A stretch of 64,000 nt of DNA from Megasphaera sp. UBA1696 (GTDB lineage Bacteria; Bacillota; Negativicutes; Veillonellales; Megasphaeraceae). Of the stretch, positions 33,728 to 40,423 are shown piece after piece. The first letter of the stretch is position 1. Every line of letters starts with the position of its first letter. Under the pieces are notes generated by a model that saw only the letters and a program-made list of their open reading frames with translations, was not told the DNA's origin and did not search any database. The DNA lies in contig DCJQ01000039.1 of the NCBI GenBank assembly GCA_002319965.1, positions 62,001 through 126,000 on the forward strand. Direction: 5' to 3'. Position numbers and translations under genes: made by a program.

Positions 33728-34485
33728 TATTTTTTCTCCGCTCTTTGCAATTCGTATAATTTCAAATATTTCAACATCGTATAAAAGAAGTGATTGCAGC
33801 ACATGTAGGTTCCCATCCAGCCGTCTAAAAAGCCGGCCCGGGATACGAACATCTTAAAGAAGCCGCCTAAACTATGGAAAAAAATGCCCGATAAGGAAAT
33901 CCGCTTCCCCCGCTTATAGGCATCTTCAGCCCATATGGTCGTATATTGGCAGAGTTTTCCTTCCCAGTGATGCCAGTTTTTATAGGTATAGTGTTCTAAA
34001 TGACCGGGAAGATTCCGAGTCGGCAGGGCACATTCCGGATGCTCATGGACTTTATTCACCCAAGTGACCGTCGTCCGCGGAAAGAGCCGTTTTACATGGT
34101 CCGGCTTTAACACGCCGTGATTGAAGGTCGTTCCAAAGGCGACGGATTTTCGTTCCATCGAATACTGATGGGTCAATGAATCGTGTTCCACAACGTCTTT
34201 AACCGCCGCTATGAGTTCGTCATTCAGGCGTTCATCGGCATCGAGATAGAGGACCCAGTCGGCACCGGTCTGCTCAAGGGCAAAGTTGCGCTGAGCTGAA
34301 AAATCATCGGTCCAGGCGCGAAAACAGACGGTTGCTCCCTGCGCTTTGGCCAGGTCCACCGTCTTATCCGTACTTCCTGAATCGATGATGATAACGTCAT
34401 CCGTACATTTTTTTGCATTCTCAACAACGTCGACAATATTGTCTTCTTCGTTCTTCGTCAAAATCAAAATCGCTAATGAGCTCAC
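33727..34485 (-). CDS. Glycosyltransferase family 2, WaaE/KdtX-like
   Basis: A 252-residue inverting transferase with SLAILILTKNEEDNIVDVV, VIIIDSGSTDKTVDLA and WVLYLDADERL (DxD), followed by VNKVHEHPE and a HWEGKLCQYTTIWAEDAYKRG segment typical of the WaaE beta-1,4-glucosyltransferase group acting on LPS core. The likely start is GTG at 34483-34485, nine bases after GAGG. A longer frame up to 34554 reads through the end of an IS200/IS605 element, and the element is therefore a recent neighbour. It is the first gene of the glycan operon. Confidence 0.85.
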   Translation of the reverse strand: MSSLAILILTKNEEDNIVDVVENAKKCTDDVIIIDSGSTDKTVDLAKAQGATVCFRAWTDDFSAQRNFALEQTGADWVLYLDADERLNDELIAAVKDVVEHDSLTHQYSMERKSVAFGTTFNHGVLKPDHVKRLFPRTTVTWVNKVHEHPECALPTRNLPGHLEHYTYKNWHHWEGKLCQYTTIWAEDAYKRGKRISLSGIFFHSLGGFFKMFVSRAGFLDGWMGTYMCCNHFFYTMLKYLKLYELQRAEKK

Positions 34486-34540
34486 GAGCCGCGTCCTCTT
34501 TTCTTTAAGATAAGGTCTTTCCTCGGTATACTTAAGCTTT

Positions 34541-34760
34541 TGACATACTCCCACGGCTAAAGCCGAGGGATTCTAGGATGCGAGCGAGAACCGCGCATCT
34601 CGCGATGGTCTTACGTTCTCTCTCCTAACGGATGATGCCCCACCCGTATACAAATTTATGCTATTAGTAGCCTCAGACCTTCTGACAAAATATTTCTAGC
34701 CGCATTGCGGTCTCGGTCGTGATGGCTTCCGCAAGAAGGGCAAGTCCATTCATAGACACG
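34541..34760 (-). ncRNA. Probable omega RNA of TnpB (5' boundary approximate)
   Basis: In IS605-type elements the guide-bearing omega RNA covers the tnpB 3' end and the right end. Here that stretch is rich in hairpins (GCGAGATGCGCGGTTCTCGC, and the CCCTCGGCTTTAGCCGTGGG end structure) and runs into flanking chromosomal sequence, which would act as guide. The 5' boundary is not visible. Confidence 0.45.
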
Positions 34761-35768
34761 AATATTCTTAACTTCTTTGTTTTGGTAGCCACAGTCATGA
34801 CAAAGCTGACTGGACGGATAAAATGTATCTACCTTAATAATTTGCGTTCCTGTCTGACGGCCGACATATCTCAGGATATTCTCGAACGCAGCAAAGCCGT
34901 AGTCGTTGACTTTTTTCCCGTGACCTTGTTGCATTGCCTTCATGCTGAGACTTTCAAGACAGATAACTGCATACTTCTGACATAGCTCTTTTGCGAGTTT
35001 AAAGTGGAAATCTCTGCGCTGATTCGCTTGTTTGTGATAGAGTCGTGCTAATACTTTACGATACTTCTGACGATTTTTCGAGCGGAGTTGACGGTGCGAC
35101 AGATTTCGACAGGCCGTACGGATAGCCTTCTGGTTCTTCTGAAAGAAGGATGGCGCGGCAATATCATTTTCCTCATCCGGAGCAACGAGCATTTTATCTT
35201 TAAAGCAGAAATCGAACCCGACGCTTTTACCTGTTCGTAGTTTAACTTCTGTAATTTTTTGTTCACAGATGAAGTAGAGATAAATGTCTCCCAAAGTGTC
35301 CCGCTTAACCGTGAGTGTCTTAATTCTGCCTTCGATGTTGCGGCTCTTGAAGTAGCGGTACTTCTGTTTGGCTATGTAGACGGTGCCATGCTCCTCATCG
35401 AGCTTCCAGCCAGCTTGCTTGAGCGTATAAGACTTGTACTTGCGGACTTTCTTAAAACCTGGCGGTGCGGTCTTACGTTTATTGTTGAGATTTGTCCAGA
35501 AGAGATTGTACGCTCTATCGATGCGGTCAGTGACATCCTGCAATGCCTGCGAGCCTATTTCTTTGAGATAACTGAACCGCTCAAGCTTCTTGAGCTTCGT
35601 CAAGTGCTTCTGCAAAGCAAACTTGTTCAGCGACTTACGATACAGCTGCCAGTACCGCTTATGGAGTGCGATGCAATGATTGTAGGCAAGACCTGCAGCA
35701 TTAATCTGCCGATGAAGTTTTTTGTTTCGTTTTGCGGTATAGAGCTTAAACTTGTAGGTCTTTATCAT
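34656..35768 (-). CDS. tnpB: TnpB, RNA-guided nuclease of the IS605 element
   Basis: A 370-residue TnpB of full length. The RuvC-like catalytic residues are D186 (SVGFDFCFKD), E272 (VICLESLSMKAM) and D353 (HHDRDRNAARN). A zinc finger is formed by C323/C326 and C343/C346. TnpB proteins use an omega RNA made from the element's right end to cut DNA next to a short motif, helping the element persist. The ATG at 35766-35768 lies seven bases after the tnpA stop. All catalytic residues are present, so activity is plausible. Confidence 0.93.
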   Translation of the reverse strand: MIKTYKFKLYTAKRNKKLHRQINAAGLAYNHCIALHKRYWQLYRKSLNKFALQKHLTKLKKLERFSYLKEIGSQALQDVTDRIDRAYNLFWTNLNNKRKTAPPGFKKVRKYKSYTLKQAGWKLDEEHGTVYIAKQKYRYFKSRNIEGRIKTLTVKRDTLGDIYLYFICEQKITEVKLRTGKSVGFDFCFKDKMLVAPDEENDIAAPSFFQKNQKAIRTACRNLSHRQLRSKNRQKYRKVLARLYHKQANQRRDFHFKLAKELCQKYAVICLESLSMKAMQQGHGKKVNDYGFAAFENILRYVGRQTGTQIIKVDTFYPSSQLCHDCGYQNKEVKNIRVYEWTCPSCGSHHDRDRNAARNILSEGLRLLIA

Positions 35769-35775
35769 TGTAAAC

Positions 35776-36177
35776 TCAGCCCCTTGTTTTCTGTGTATCA
35801 ATATACCACTTGATAGTATCGCTACTGACATTGCCAGCAGTCGAAACGAAATAACTTCTTGTCCAAAGACTGGACATTCCTTTCAGTTTTGGAAATTCGT
35901 TACGAAGAACATGAGAAGAAGCTCCTTTTATCTCCTTCATGATTTCGGCAGGAGACTGCTTTGGCCAGCATTTCAAAAAAAGATGCACATGATCAATATG
36001 GCACTCCATTGCGAGAAGCTCAATTCCGAGTTCTTCACATTTCTGTCGAGTCAGTTCTTTGAAACGATTTTCTAACTGTGGAATAAGAAATATTTTGCGC
36101 CGATACTTTGGACAGAATACAAAATGATAGTTGATGAATGACACGGTAGTTTTTGTTCTAAAATATATCGTTTCCAT
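35776..36177 (-). CDS. tnpA: TnpA, HUH (Y1) transposase of the IS605 element
   Basis: A 133-residue Y1 transposase with the HUH pair H63/H65 in CHIDHVHLFLK and the catalytic tyrosine Y125 in IKWYIDTQ. It cuts and rejoins single-stranded DNA at the element's ends. The start at 36175-36177 (METIYFRTKT) is preceded by TATAAT (36181-36190 region) and no clear ribosome site; an ATG six codons upstream lies in that promoter-like box. tnpB follows after seven bases. Confidence 0.92.
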   Translation of the reverse strand: METIYFRTKTTVSFINYHFVFCPKYRRKIFLIPQLENRFKELTRQKCEELGIELLAMECHIDHVHLFLKCWPKQSPAEIMKEIKGASSHVLRNEFPKLKGMSSLWTRSYFVSTAGNVSSDTIKWYIDTQKTRG

Positions 36178-36194
36178 GTTTATATTATAACGCA

Positions 36195-36227
36195 TTTGTA
36201 GATAAAATATACTATACTGTCTACAAA
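36195..36227. repeat. Left-end hairpin of the IS605 element
   Basis: TTTGTAGA (36195-36202) pairs with TCTACAAA (36220-36227) around a 17-base AT-rich loop, a position expected for the left-end structure recognised by TnpA. Confidence 0.6.
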
Positions 36228-36393
36228 AAACATTTATCCACGATTAAAATCATTGGCTCTCTGCTAAACAATATCGGTAATATTTTATCACATCCGGCCG
36301 GTAAAGTACAGAAAGGAGCCGACTGTACAAAGACAGCTGCTCCCTCTCTTTCATCGGCCCGTTCTTATCAGATCTTGTCCCAAAATTCAAATA

Positions 36394-36777
36394 TTATTTC
36401 AACTTCTCCAGCCATGAATGCATGACCGCGTCATATTCAGGAAAGCGGCCAATTAAGCTTGCCGCAAAAGCCTCATCGTAGGTATGAGTCGTCAAATTCC
36501 GATCATCGACCATTTTTAAGGCCTGTTCCGTTTCTGTTTCGCTCAAAAGGCCCGTTTCCCGGCAGGCACGGATCACTTTTTTCGGCGATGCGGCGTCGAT
36601 ACCGTCTGGGACATAGAGGTATTCCTTAGCACATTTCCAAATCAGTTCAAAAGAGAATTCAAACCGCTGAATCAAGGCATCCCGCTCAATTTCATTCAAG
36701 GTGTCACGGGAGGCTAATTCGTGAAATTTTCCCAAGACCCTGACGGCTAATCGATACCGTTCGGTTATTCTTTCCAC
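36394..36777 (-). CDS. HEPN-domain toxin, HepT/HI0074-like
   Basis: A 127-residue all-helical HEPN protein, partner of the MNT nucleotidyltransferase encoded just upstream. The motif RNLTTHTY (R93, H98, Y100) fits the RX4HXY signature of HepT, where Arg and His make the RNase site and the Tyr is AMPylated by the antitoxin. The start is GTG at 36775-36777, preceded by GAGGAGGG, and overlaps the MNT gene end by 13 bases, giving tight coupling. The pair is of the type VII kind. Toxicity is inferred from family members. Confidence 0.8.
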   Translation of the reverse strand: MERITERYRLAVRVLGKFHELASRDTLNEIERDALIQRFEFSFELIWKCAKEYLYVPDGIDAASPKKVIRACRETGLLSETETEQALKMVDDRNLTTHTYDEAFAASLIGRFPEYDAVMHSWLEKLK

Positions 36778-37070
36778 AAAACTCCCTCCTCTCGAATTCG
36801 CCGGCATAAAGCGGCTCCGGCGCGATGCATATCCACCACATCGACGTGACGAGGAATCGTAGATTCTTCCAATCGTTCTCTCAGCAACGTAATTTCATAG
36901 GAAATATCGTCCCGGCTATCGATGGCGATATCGATGTCGGAACTCATCTTTTGTTCTCCTCGTGCCCAGGACCCGAATAGATAAACGCGCACATCTCGTT
37001 CTTTGAAATGCTGCAAAACCACTTCTTTTACGCGCTGTACAGGCTCTTCATAGATGCTGTCGACTGTCAT
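36765..37070 (-). CDS. MNT-type minimal nucleotidyltransferase antitoxin
   Basis: A 101-residue nucleotidyltransferase with the signature YLFGSWARGEQKMSSDIDIA (G33, S34, D45, D47), binding the metal and nucleotide. In HEPN/MNT modules this protein transfers AMP to the HEPN partner and neutralises it. The ATG at 37068-37070 is preceded by GGGGA; one four codons upstream is less well placed. It is the first gene of the pair, followed by the HEPN gene. Confidence 0.85.
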   Translation of the reverse strand: MTVDSIYEEPVQRVKEVVLQHFKERDVRVYLFGSWARGEQKMSSDIDIAIDSRDDISYEITLLRERLEESTIPRHVDVVDMHRAGAALCRRIREEGVLWKE

Positions 37071-37143
37071 AATAATCCCCATCTTCCGATAAATATCTTT
37101 CTCGTTTCACTATAGCAAAGATTCCTTAACTTCGCAAGCGATT

Positions 37144-37200
37144 GGCAGGGCAGCGCCAAACAGCGAAAGGCTGCCCTGCCGAGTGGCGGGACAGCCTTTC
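37144..37200. repeat. Two mutually exclusive hairpins downstream of ribH
   Basis: GGCAGGGCAGC (37144-37154) can pair with GCTGCCCTGCC (37170-37180). Alternatively GAAAGGCTGCCCTGCC (37165-37180) pairs with GGCGGGACAGCCTTTC (37185-37200) at 14 of 16 Watson-Crick positions plus a possible wobble on one strand, around a four-base loop. The strand 37170-37180 is shared, so only one can form. No T-tract follows on the reverse strand, so this is not an ordinary terminator. Confidence 0.6.
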
Positions 37201-37204
37201 CAAT

Positions 37205-37224
37205 CCGGGATGTTCCCGGTTTTT
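37205..37224 (+). terminator. Plus-strand terminator facing the rib operon
   Basis: CCGGGA and TCCCGG (37205-37210, 37214-37219) with a three-base loop, followed on the plus strand by TTTTT. No plus-strand gene precedes it, so it may block antisense transcription into ribH. Confidence 0.5.
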
Positions 37225-37687
37225 ATAACTGTTTGATGAGGTTGACCATTTCGATGGCACCGGTGGCAACGTCGAAGCCTTTGTTCCCGGCCTTTGTGCC
37301 GGCCCGTTCGATAGCCTGTTCGATGTTTTCCGTCGTAATGACGCCGAACATGATGGGAACGCCCGTTTTCAGCGATGCCTGGGCAATGCCCTTGGCCGAT
37401 TCGCCGCAAACGAGGTCGTAGTGGCTGGTAGCACCGCGGATGACGGCACCGAGGCAAATGACGGCGTCGTATTTACCCGATTCAGCCATTTTCTGAGCGA
37501 TCAAAGGGATTTCAAAAGCTCCCGGAACCCAGGCCGTCGTGATATCGTCATCGTTGACGCCGTGACGATGGAGGGCATCATAGGCGCCGCCGAGCAATTT
37601 GCTGCAAATAAATTCATTGAAACGAGCGACGACAATACCAAACTTCGCACCAGAACCGATTAATTGACCTTCTTTAATGTGTGCCAT
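37223..37687 (-). CDS. ribH: 6,7-dimethyl-8-ribityllumazine synthase
   Basis: A 154-residue lumazine synthase with the substrate-binding segments GIVVARFNEFICSKLLGGA, WVPGAFEIPLIAQKMA and AVIRGATSHYDLVCGESAKG, which carries the catalytic histidine. It condenses ribityl-aminouracil with dihydroxybutanone phosphate, the penultimate riboflavin step, normally in 60-subunit capsids. It is the last gene of ribD-ribE-ribH; the gene that makes its second substrate (ribBA) is not in this operon. The start follows AATAGGAGTG. Confidence 0.96.
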   Translation of the reverse strand: MAHIKEGQLIGSGAKFGIVVARFNEFICSKLLGGAYDALHRHGVNDDDITTAWVPGAFEIPLIAQKMAESGKYDAVICLGAVIRGATSHYDLVCGESAKGIAQASLKTGVPIMFGVITTENIEQAIERAGTKAGNKGFDVATGAIEMVNLIKQL

Positions 37688-37723
37688 AATAACAACACTC
37701 CTATTCTAAATTATATATTGAAG

Positions 37724-38365
37724 TTAAAATCCATTTTCCAGCAGTTTGTCCAAGGTCAGACCGGATGAGGACTGAGGAGAACCGACTGTGAAGCGATGGA
37801 CGTATTTCCCAATGACATCTGTTTCCAAATTGACGATGGCTCCCGGATGTTTATCCATGAGGGTCGTATTGGCCATCGTATGGGGAATGATGGAAACGGA
37901 GAACTGACTGTTGCCGACGGAAACGACGGTCAAGCTGATACCGTCGATGGTGATGGATCCTTTTTCGACGATGAAGATTTCCATATCCTTCGGAATGGAA
38001 ATGGTGATGACCCGGGCAATGCCGTCATTGGCAATGCGGGCTACGTGACCGACGCCGTCGATGTGGCCGCTGACGATGTGGCCGCCAAGTCTTCCTCCGA
38101 CCTGCATGGCCCGTTCCAGGTTAACCTTAGAACCGCTCTTAATGGTGCTGAACGACGAACGGCGCATCGTTTCATGCATGACGTCAGCCGAAAAGGTCGA
38201 ATCCGTCAAATCCGTTACGGTCAGGCAGACGCCGTTGACGGCAATACTGTCGCCGAGCTGTGTTCCTTCTAATACTTTATGAGCCGCAATCGTCAACCGA
38301 ATCGAGTCGGGACGGCGGTCCATATGGGCAATAGCCCCTAATTCTTCAATGATGCCAGTGAACAT
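37724..38365 (-). CDS. ribE: Riboflavin synthase, alpha subunit
   Basis: A 213-residue protein with two homologous barrel domains: the start MFTGIIEELGAI and SIAVNGVCLTVTDL in the first, KGSITIDGISLTVVSV in the second. Two lumazines dismutate to riboflavin and ribityl-aminouracil in a homotrimer. The ATG at 38363-38365 follows GGAGGG. It overlaps the ribD end by 20 bases, so translation is coupled. A 17-codon upstream extension in the same frame is not supported. Confidence 0.95.
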   Translation of the reverse strand: MFTGIIEELGAIAHMDRRPDSIRLTIAAHKVLEGTQLGDSIAVNGVCLTVTDLTDSTFSADVMHETMRRSSFSTIKSGSKVNLERAMQVGGRLGGHIVSGHIDGVGHVARIANDGIARVITISIPKDMEIFIVEKGSITIDGISLTVVSVGNSQFSVSIIPHTMANTTLMDKHPGAIVNLETDVIGKYVHRFTVGSPQSSSGLTLDKLLENGF

Positions 38366-39485
38366 AGGCACCCTCCCTATTGGCATTATATGCCGTAAGC
38401 AATACGTTATTTTCATGCATCTCTACAGAATCGTAGATAAGCGGCAGGCATTCATCGAGCTCATCGACGCCATAGCCGCCGACCGACGGCAGGGCCCCGA
38501 CACCGCCGATGATCTTATCGCCCATGAAGGCATAGACTTTATCGACGAGGCGGGCATCAAAGAAACTGCCCTGAACGGTGCTTCCCCCTTCGACAAGGAT
38601 ACTGGTCAGCCCTTCTTCGTGAAGTCGCTTCAAGGCTTCCGGAAGATTGATGGACTGATTGTCTTGAAGTAAGGGTGCCAAAATGACCCGAACACCGGCA
38701 TTTTTCAAAGCCTTCATCTTTTCAACGGGGCAGGCCGACGTCGTCATGACAATGGTCGGCGTCGTCTTATCGGTTACGACCAGGGACTTCAGCGGCGTCC
38801 GCCCCTTGGCATCGAGGACGATGCGCACCGGCTGGTGCGGCGCTGCCTGACCTTCTCGTTCGATACGGCAGGTCAAGAGCGGATTGTCCGCCAAGACGGT
38901 GTTGATGCCGACTAAAATGCCGTCGTAAATGGAGCGCAAATAATGGCCGTAATTCCGGGCCCATTCGTTGGTAATCCATTTCGAATGGCCCGTCCGCGAT
39001 GCCGTGCGGCCGTCGAGGCTTTGGGCCAGTTTAACGGCAATGAACGGTTTTTGGACCATCATGTTTTTGATAAAGACTTCATTGAGCTGGGCCGCTTCTT
39101 TCGACAACAGGCCCACTTCAACGGCGATGCCGGCCTTGCGCAGGATGGCCGCACCCTTACCGGAAACGCGGGGATTGGGGTCGAGCATGGCCATGACGAC
39201 CTTGCCGACGCCCTTTTCGGCCAGCGTCCGCGCGCACGGAGGTGTTCGGCCGTAATGGGCACAAGGTTCGAGGGTCACATAAACCGTCGCTCCCTTGGCC
39301 TTTTCACCGGCCTCTCTCAAGGCCCACACTTCAGCATGAGGGGTGCCGGCCTTATGGTGATAGCCGGTGCCGACGATTTCACCATCTTTGACGATGACGC
39401 AGCCGACGGCCGGATTTGGTGTCGTATAACCCAGAGCTGATTTTGCCAGTTCCAGGGCTTTTCTCATATACTCTGCCGGTTCCAA
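38346..39485 (-). CDS. ribD: Bifunctional diaminohydroxyphosphoribosylaminopyrimidine deaminase/reductase
   Basis: A 380-residue fusion. The N-terminal deaminase domain has the zinc motif PHAEVWALREAG and LEPCAHYGRTPPC; the C-terminal reductase domain has AVKLAQSLDGRTASRTGHS and LVEGGSTVQGSFF. It performs the second and third steps of riboflavin synthesis. The start is a TTG codon (39483-39485), which gives the usual N-terminus (EPAEYMRKALELA) and lies six bases after GGAAGG; earlier in-frame ATG codons fall inside the leader. It is the first gene behind an FMN riboswitch. Confidence 0.93.
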   Translation of the reverse strand: MEPAEYMRKALELAKSALGYTTPNPAVGCVIVKDGEIVGTGYHHKAGTPHAEVWALREAGEKAKGATVYVTLEPCAHYGRTPPCARTLAEKGVGKVVMAMLDPNPRVSGKGAAILRKAGIAVEVGLLSKEAAQLNEVFIKNMMVQKPFIAVKLAQSLDGRTASRTGHSKWITNEWARNYGHYLRSIYDGILVGINTVLADNPLLTCRIEREGQAAPHQPVRIVLDAKGRTPLKSLVVTDKTTPTIVMTTSACPVEKMKALKNAGVRVILAPLLQDNQSINLPEALKRLHEEGLTSILVEGGSTVQGSFFDARLVDKVYAFMGDKIIGGVGALPSVGGYGVDELDECLPLIYDSVEMHENNVLLTAYNANREGAYVHWHH

Positions 39486-39527
39486 TATATTCCTTCCCTT
39501 CTTCTTGGATTTGCAGGCGGGAAAACG

Positions 39528-39562
39528 AAAAAAGGCTATGGATGAAAAATCTCCATAGCCCT
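39528..39562 (-). terminator. Second leader terminator upstream of ribD
   Basis: On the reverse strand GGCTATGGA and TCCATAGCC (39552-39560 and 39534-39542) pair perfectly, with TTTTTT after the stem. It follows the first leader hairpin by 15 bases and precedes the ribD start by about 45 bases. Confidence 0.8.
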
Positions 39563-39573
39563 TTGAGCACAAC

Positions 39574-39601
39574 AAAAAAAGACACTGTCGTCTGTCTTTT
39601 C
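39574..39601 (-). terminator. First leader hairpin overlapping the FMN aptamer 3' strand
   Basis: On the reverse strand AAAAGACA pairs with TGTCTTTT around GACGACAG, followed by TTTG. The left arm (AAAAGAC) is also the 3' strand of aptamer helix P1, so hairpin and P1 cannot form together. Confidence 0.7.
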
Positions 39602-39717
39602 CCATCCAGACTGTACTGTCGGTACCGAAATTTCATCGGTTCAACCCTTGCGGGTTAGCGGACTGTCACCGCCGGTCAGGAATTGAAAGCCCAGCTTTCT
39701 CACCTTGCCTCAAAGAC
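39594..39717 (-). ncRNA. FMN riboswitch (RFN element)
   Basis: On the reverse strand the conserved blocks of the RFN aptamer appear in order: AGGCAAGGTGAGA, TTCCTGACCGGCGGTGACAG, CCGCTAACCCGC, GAACCGATGAAATTTCGGTA, CCGACAGTACAGTCTGGATG. P1 is formed by GTCTTT and AAAAGAC. It binds FMN and controls ribD-ribE-ribH, normally shutting transcription off when FMN is plentiful. Two downstream terminators follow. Confidence 0.97.
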
Positions 39718-39730
39718 TATTTCTATTCTT

Positions 39731-39761
39731 CTTTTCATGTACGATTTTAGCACATGAAAAG
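39731..39761. promoter_or_regulatory. Inverted repeat centred on the ribD -10 box
   Basis: CTTTTCATGT (39731-39740) and ACATGAAAAG (39752-39761) are perfect 10-base arms separated by 11 bases that contain the reverse-strand TAAAAT box. Arms two turns apart around a -10 box suggest an operator; no T-tract argues against a terminator. Confidence 0.45.
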
Positions 39762-39772
39762 GAGAAATACAA
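39744..39772 (-). promoter_or_regulatory. rib operon promoter
   Basis: Reverse-strand TTGTAT (39767-39772), 17 bases, then TAAAAT (39744-39749), about 25 bases upstream of the FMN aptamer. Confidence 0.65.
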
Positions 39773-39776
39773 GTCC

Positions 39777-40421
39777 TTATCGCAAGGACGCAATGGCTGC
39801 TTTTCGATCAGCCGCACCAAATACAGCACTGCCGGCAACGAGGAAGGTGGCTCCGGCATCTTTGACCGTCTGAGCCGTCTTATCGTTGATGCCGCCGTCG
39901 ACTTCGATGACAGCTTCGGTATTTCCTGCATTTTGAAGGAGTTCCTTGGCCTGGCGGATTTTGTCAAGGCTATAAGGAATAAACTTCTGACCGCCAAAAC
40001 CCGGATTGACGCTCATGATAAGGATAAGGTCTAATTGTCCGGCAACACAGGACAAGGTCGATACAGGCGTCGACGGATTGAGGGCTACGCCGGCCTTCAT
40101 CCCGGCTTCATGAATTTGCTGCAAAACTCGGTCCAAGTGGACGCAGGCTTCTTGATGAACCGTCATATATTGGACGCCGGCATCAGCCAGGCCGTCGACA
40201 TACGCTTCGGGATTGGTCACCATCAAATGGGCATCGAAAGGAAGTTTCGTAGCCGGACGCAGGGCCTTGATGACGGGCACGCCGAAGGTGAGATTGGGTA
40301 CAAAATGGCCGTCCATCAAATCGAGATGGATACAGTCGGCCCCCTTCTGTTCGACGTCTTTAATTTCTTCAGCTAACCGCGAAAAATCAGCGGATAATAT
40401 AGAGGGACAAATCGTTACCAT
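39777..40421 (-). CDS. rpe: Ribulose-phosphate 3-epimerase
   Basis: A 214-residue TIM-barrel enzyme with ICPSILSADFSRLAEEI at the start, HLDLMDGHFVPNLTFG (metal ligands His and Asp), DAHLMVTNPEAY and MSVNPGFGGQKF. It interconverts ribulose-5-P and xylulose-5-P in the pentose phosphate pathway. The ATG comes two bases after the rsgA stop, so it belongs to the end of the def-to-rpe operon, a common Firmicutes arrangement. The next reverse gene region is the rib promoter; no clear terminator separates them. Confidence 0.97.
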   Translation of the reverse strand: MVTICPSILSADFSRLAEEIKDVEQKGADCIHLDLMDGHFVPNLTFGVPVIKALRPATKLPFDAHLMVTNPEAYVDGLADAGVQYMTVHQEACVHLDRVLQQIHEAGMKAGVALNPSTPVSTLSCVAGQLDLILIMSVNPGFGGQKFIPYSLDKIRQAKELLQNAGNTEAVIEVDGGINDKTAQTVKDAGATFLVAGSAVFGAADRKAAIASLR

Positions 40422-40423
40422 GA

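Larger units (their letters stand above)
34538..36232 (-). mobile_element. IS200/IS605-family element with tnpA and tnpB
   Basis: The element holds complete tnpA and tnpB genes in the same direction, a hairpin right end (34550-34569, stem CGGCT/AGCCG) ending near TGTCAA, and a left-end hairpin (36195-36227). This family has no terminal inverted repeats or target duplication, so the exact ends are approximate to about ten bases. It lies 50 bases upstream of the first gene of a glycan operon. Both genes look intact, suggesting the element is still capable of movement. Confidence 0.9.

Noticed and set aside
34486..34554. Longer ATG start for the WaaE-like glycosyltransferase
   Set aside because: The extra codons read through the end of the IS605 element, and a GTG with a better ribosome site follows.
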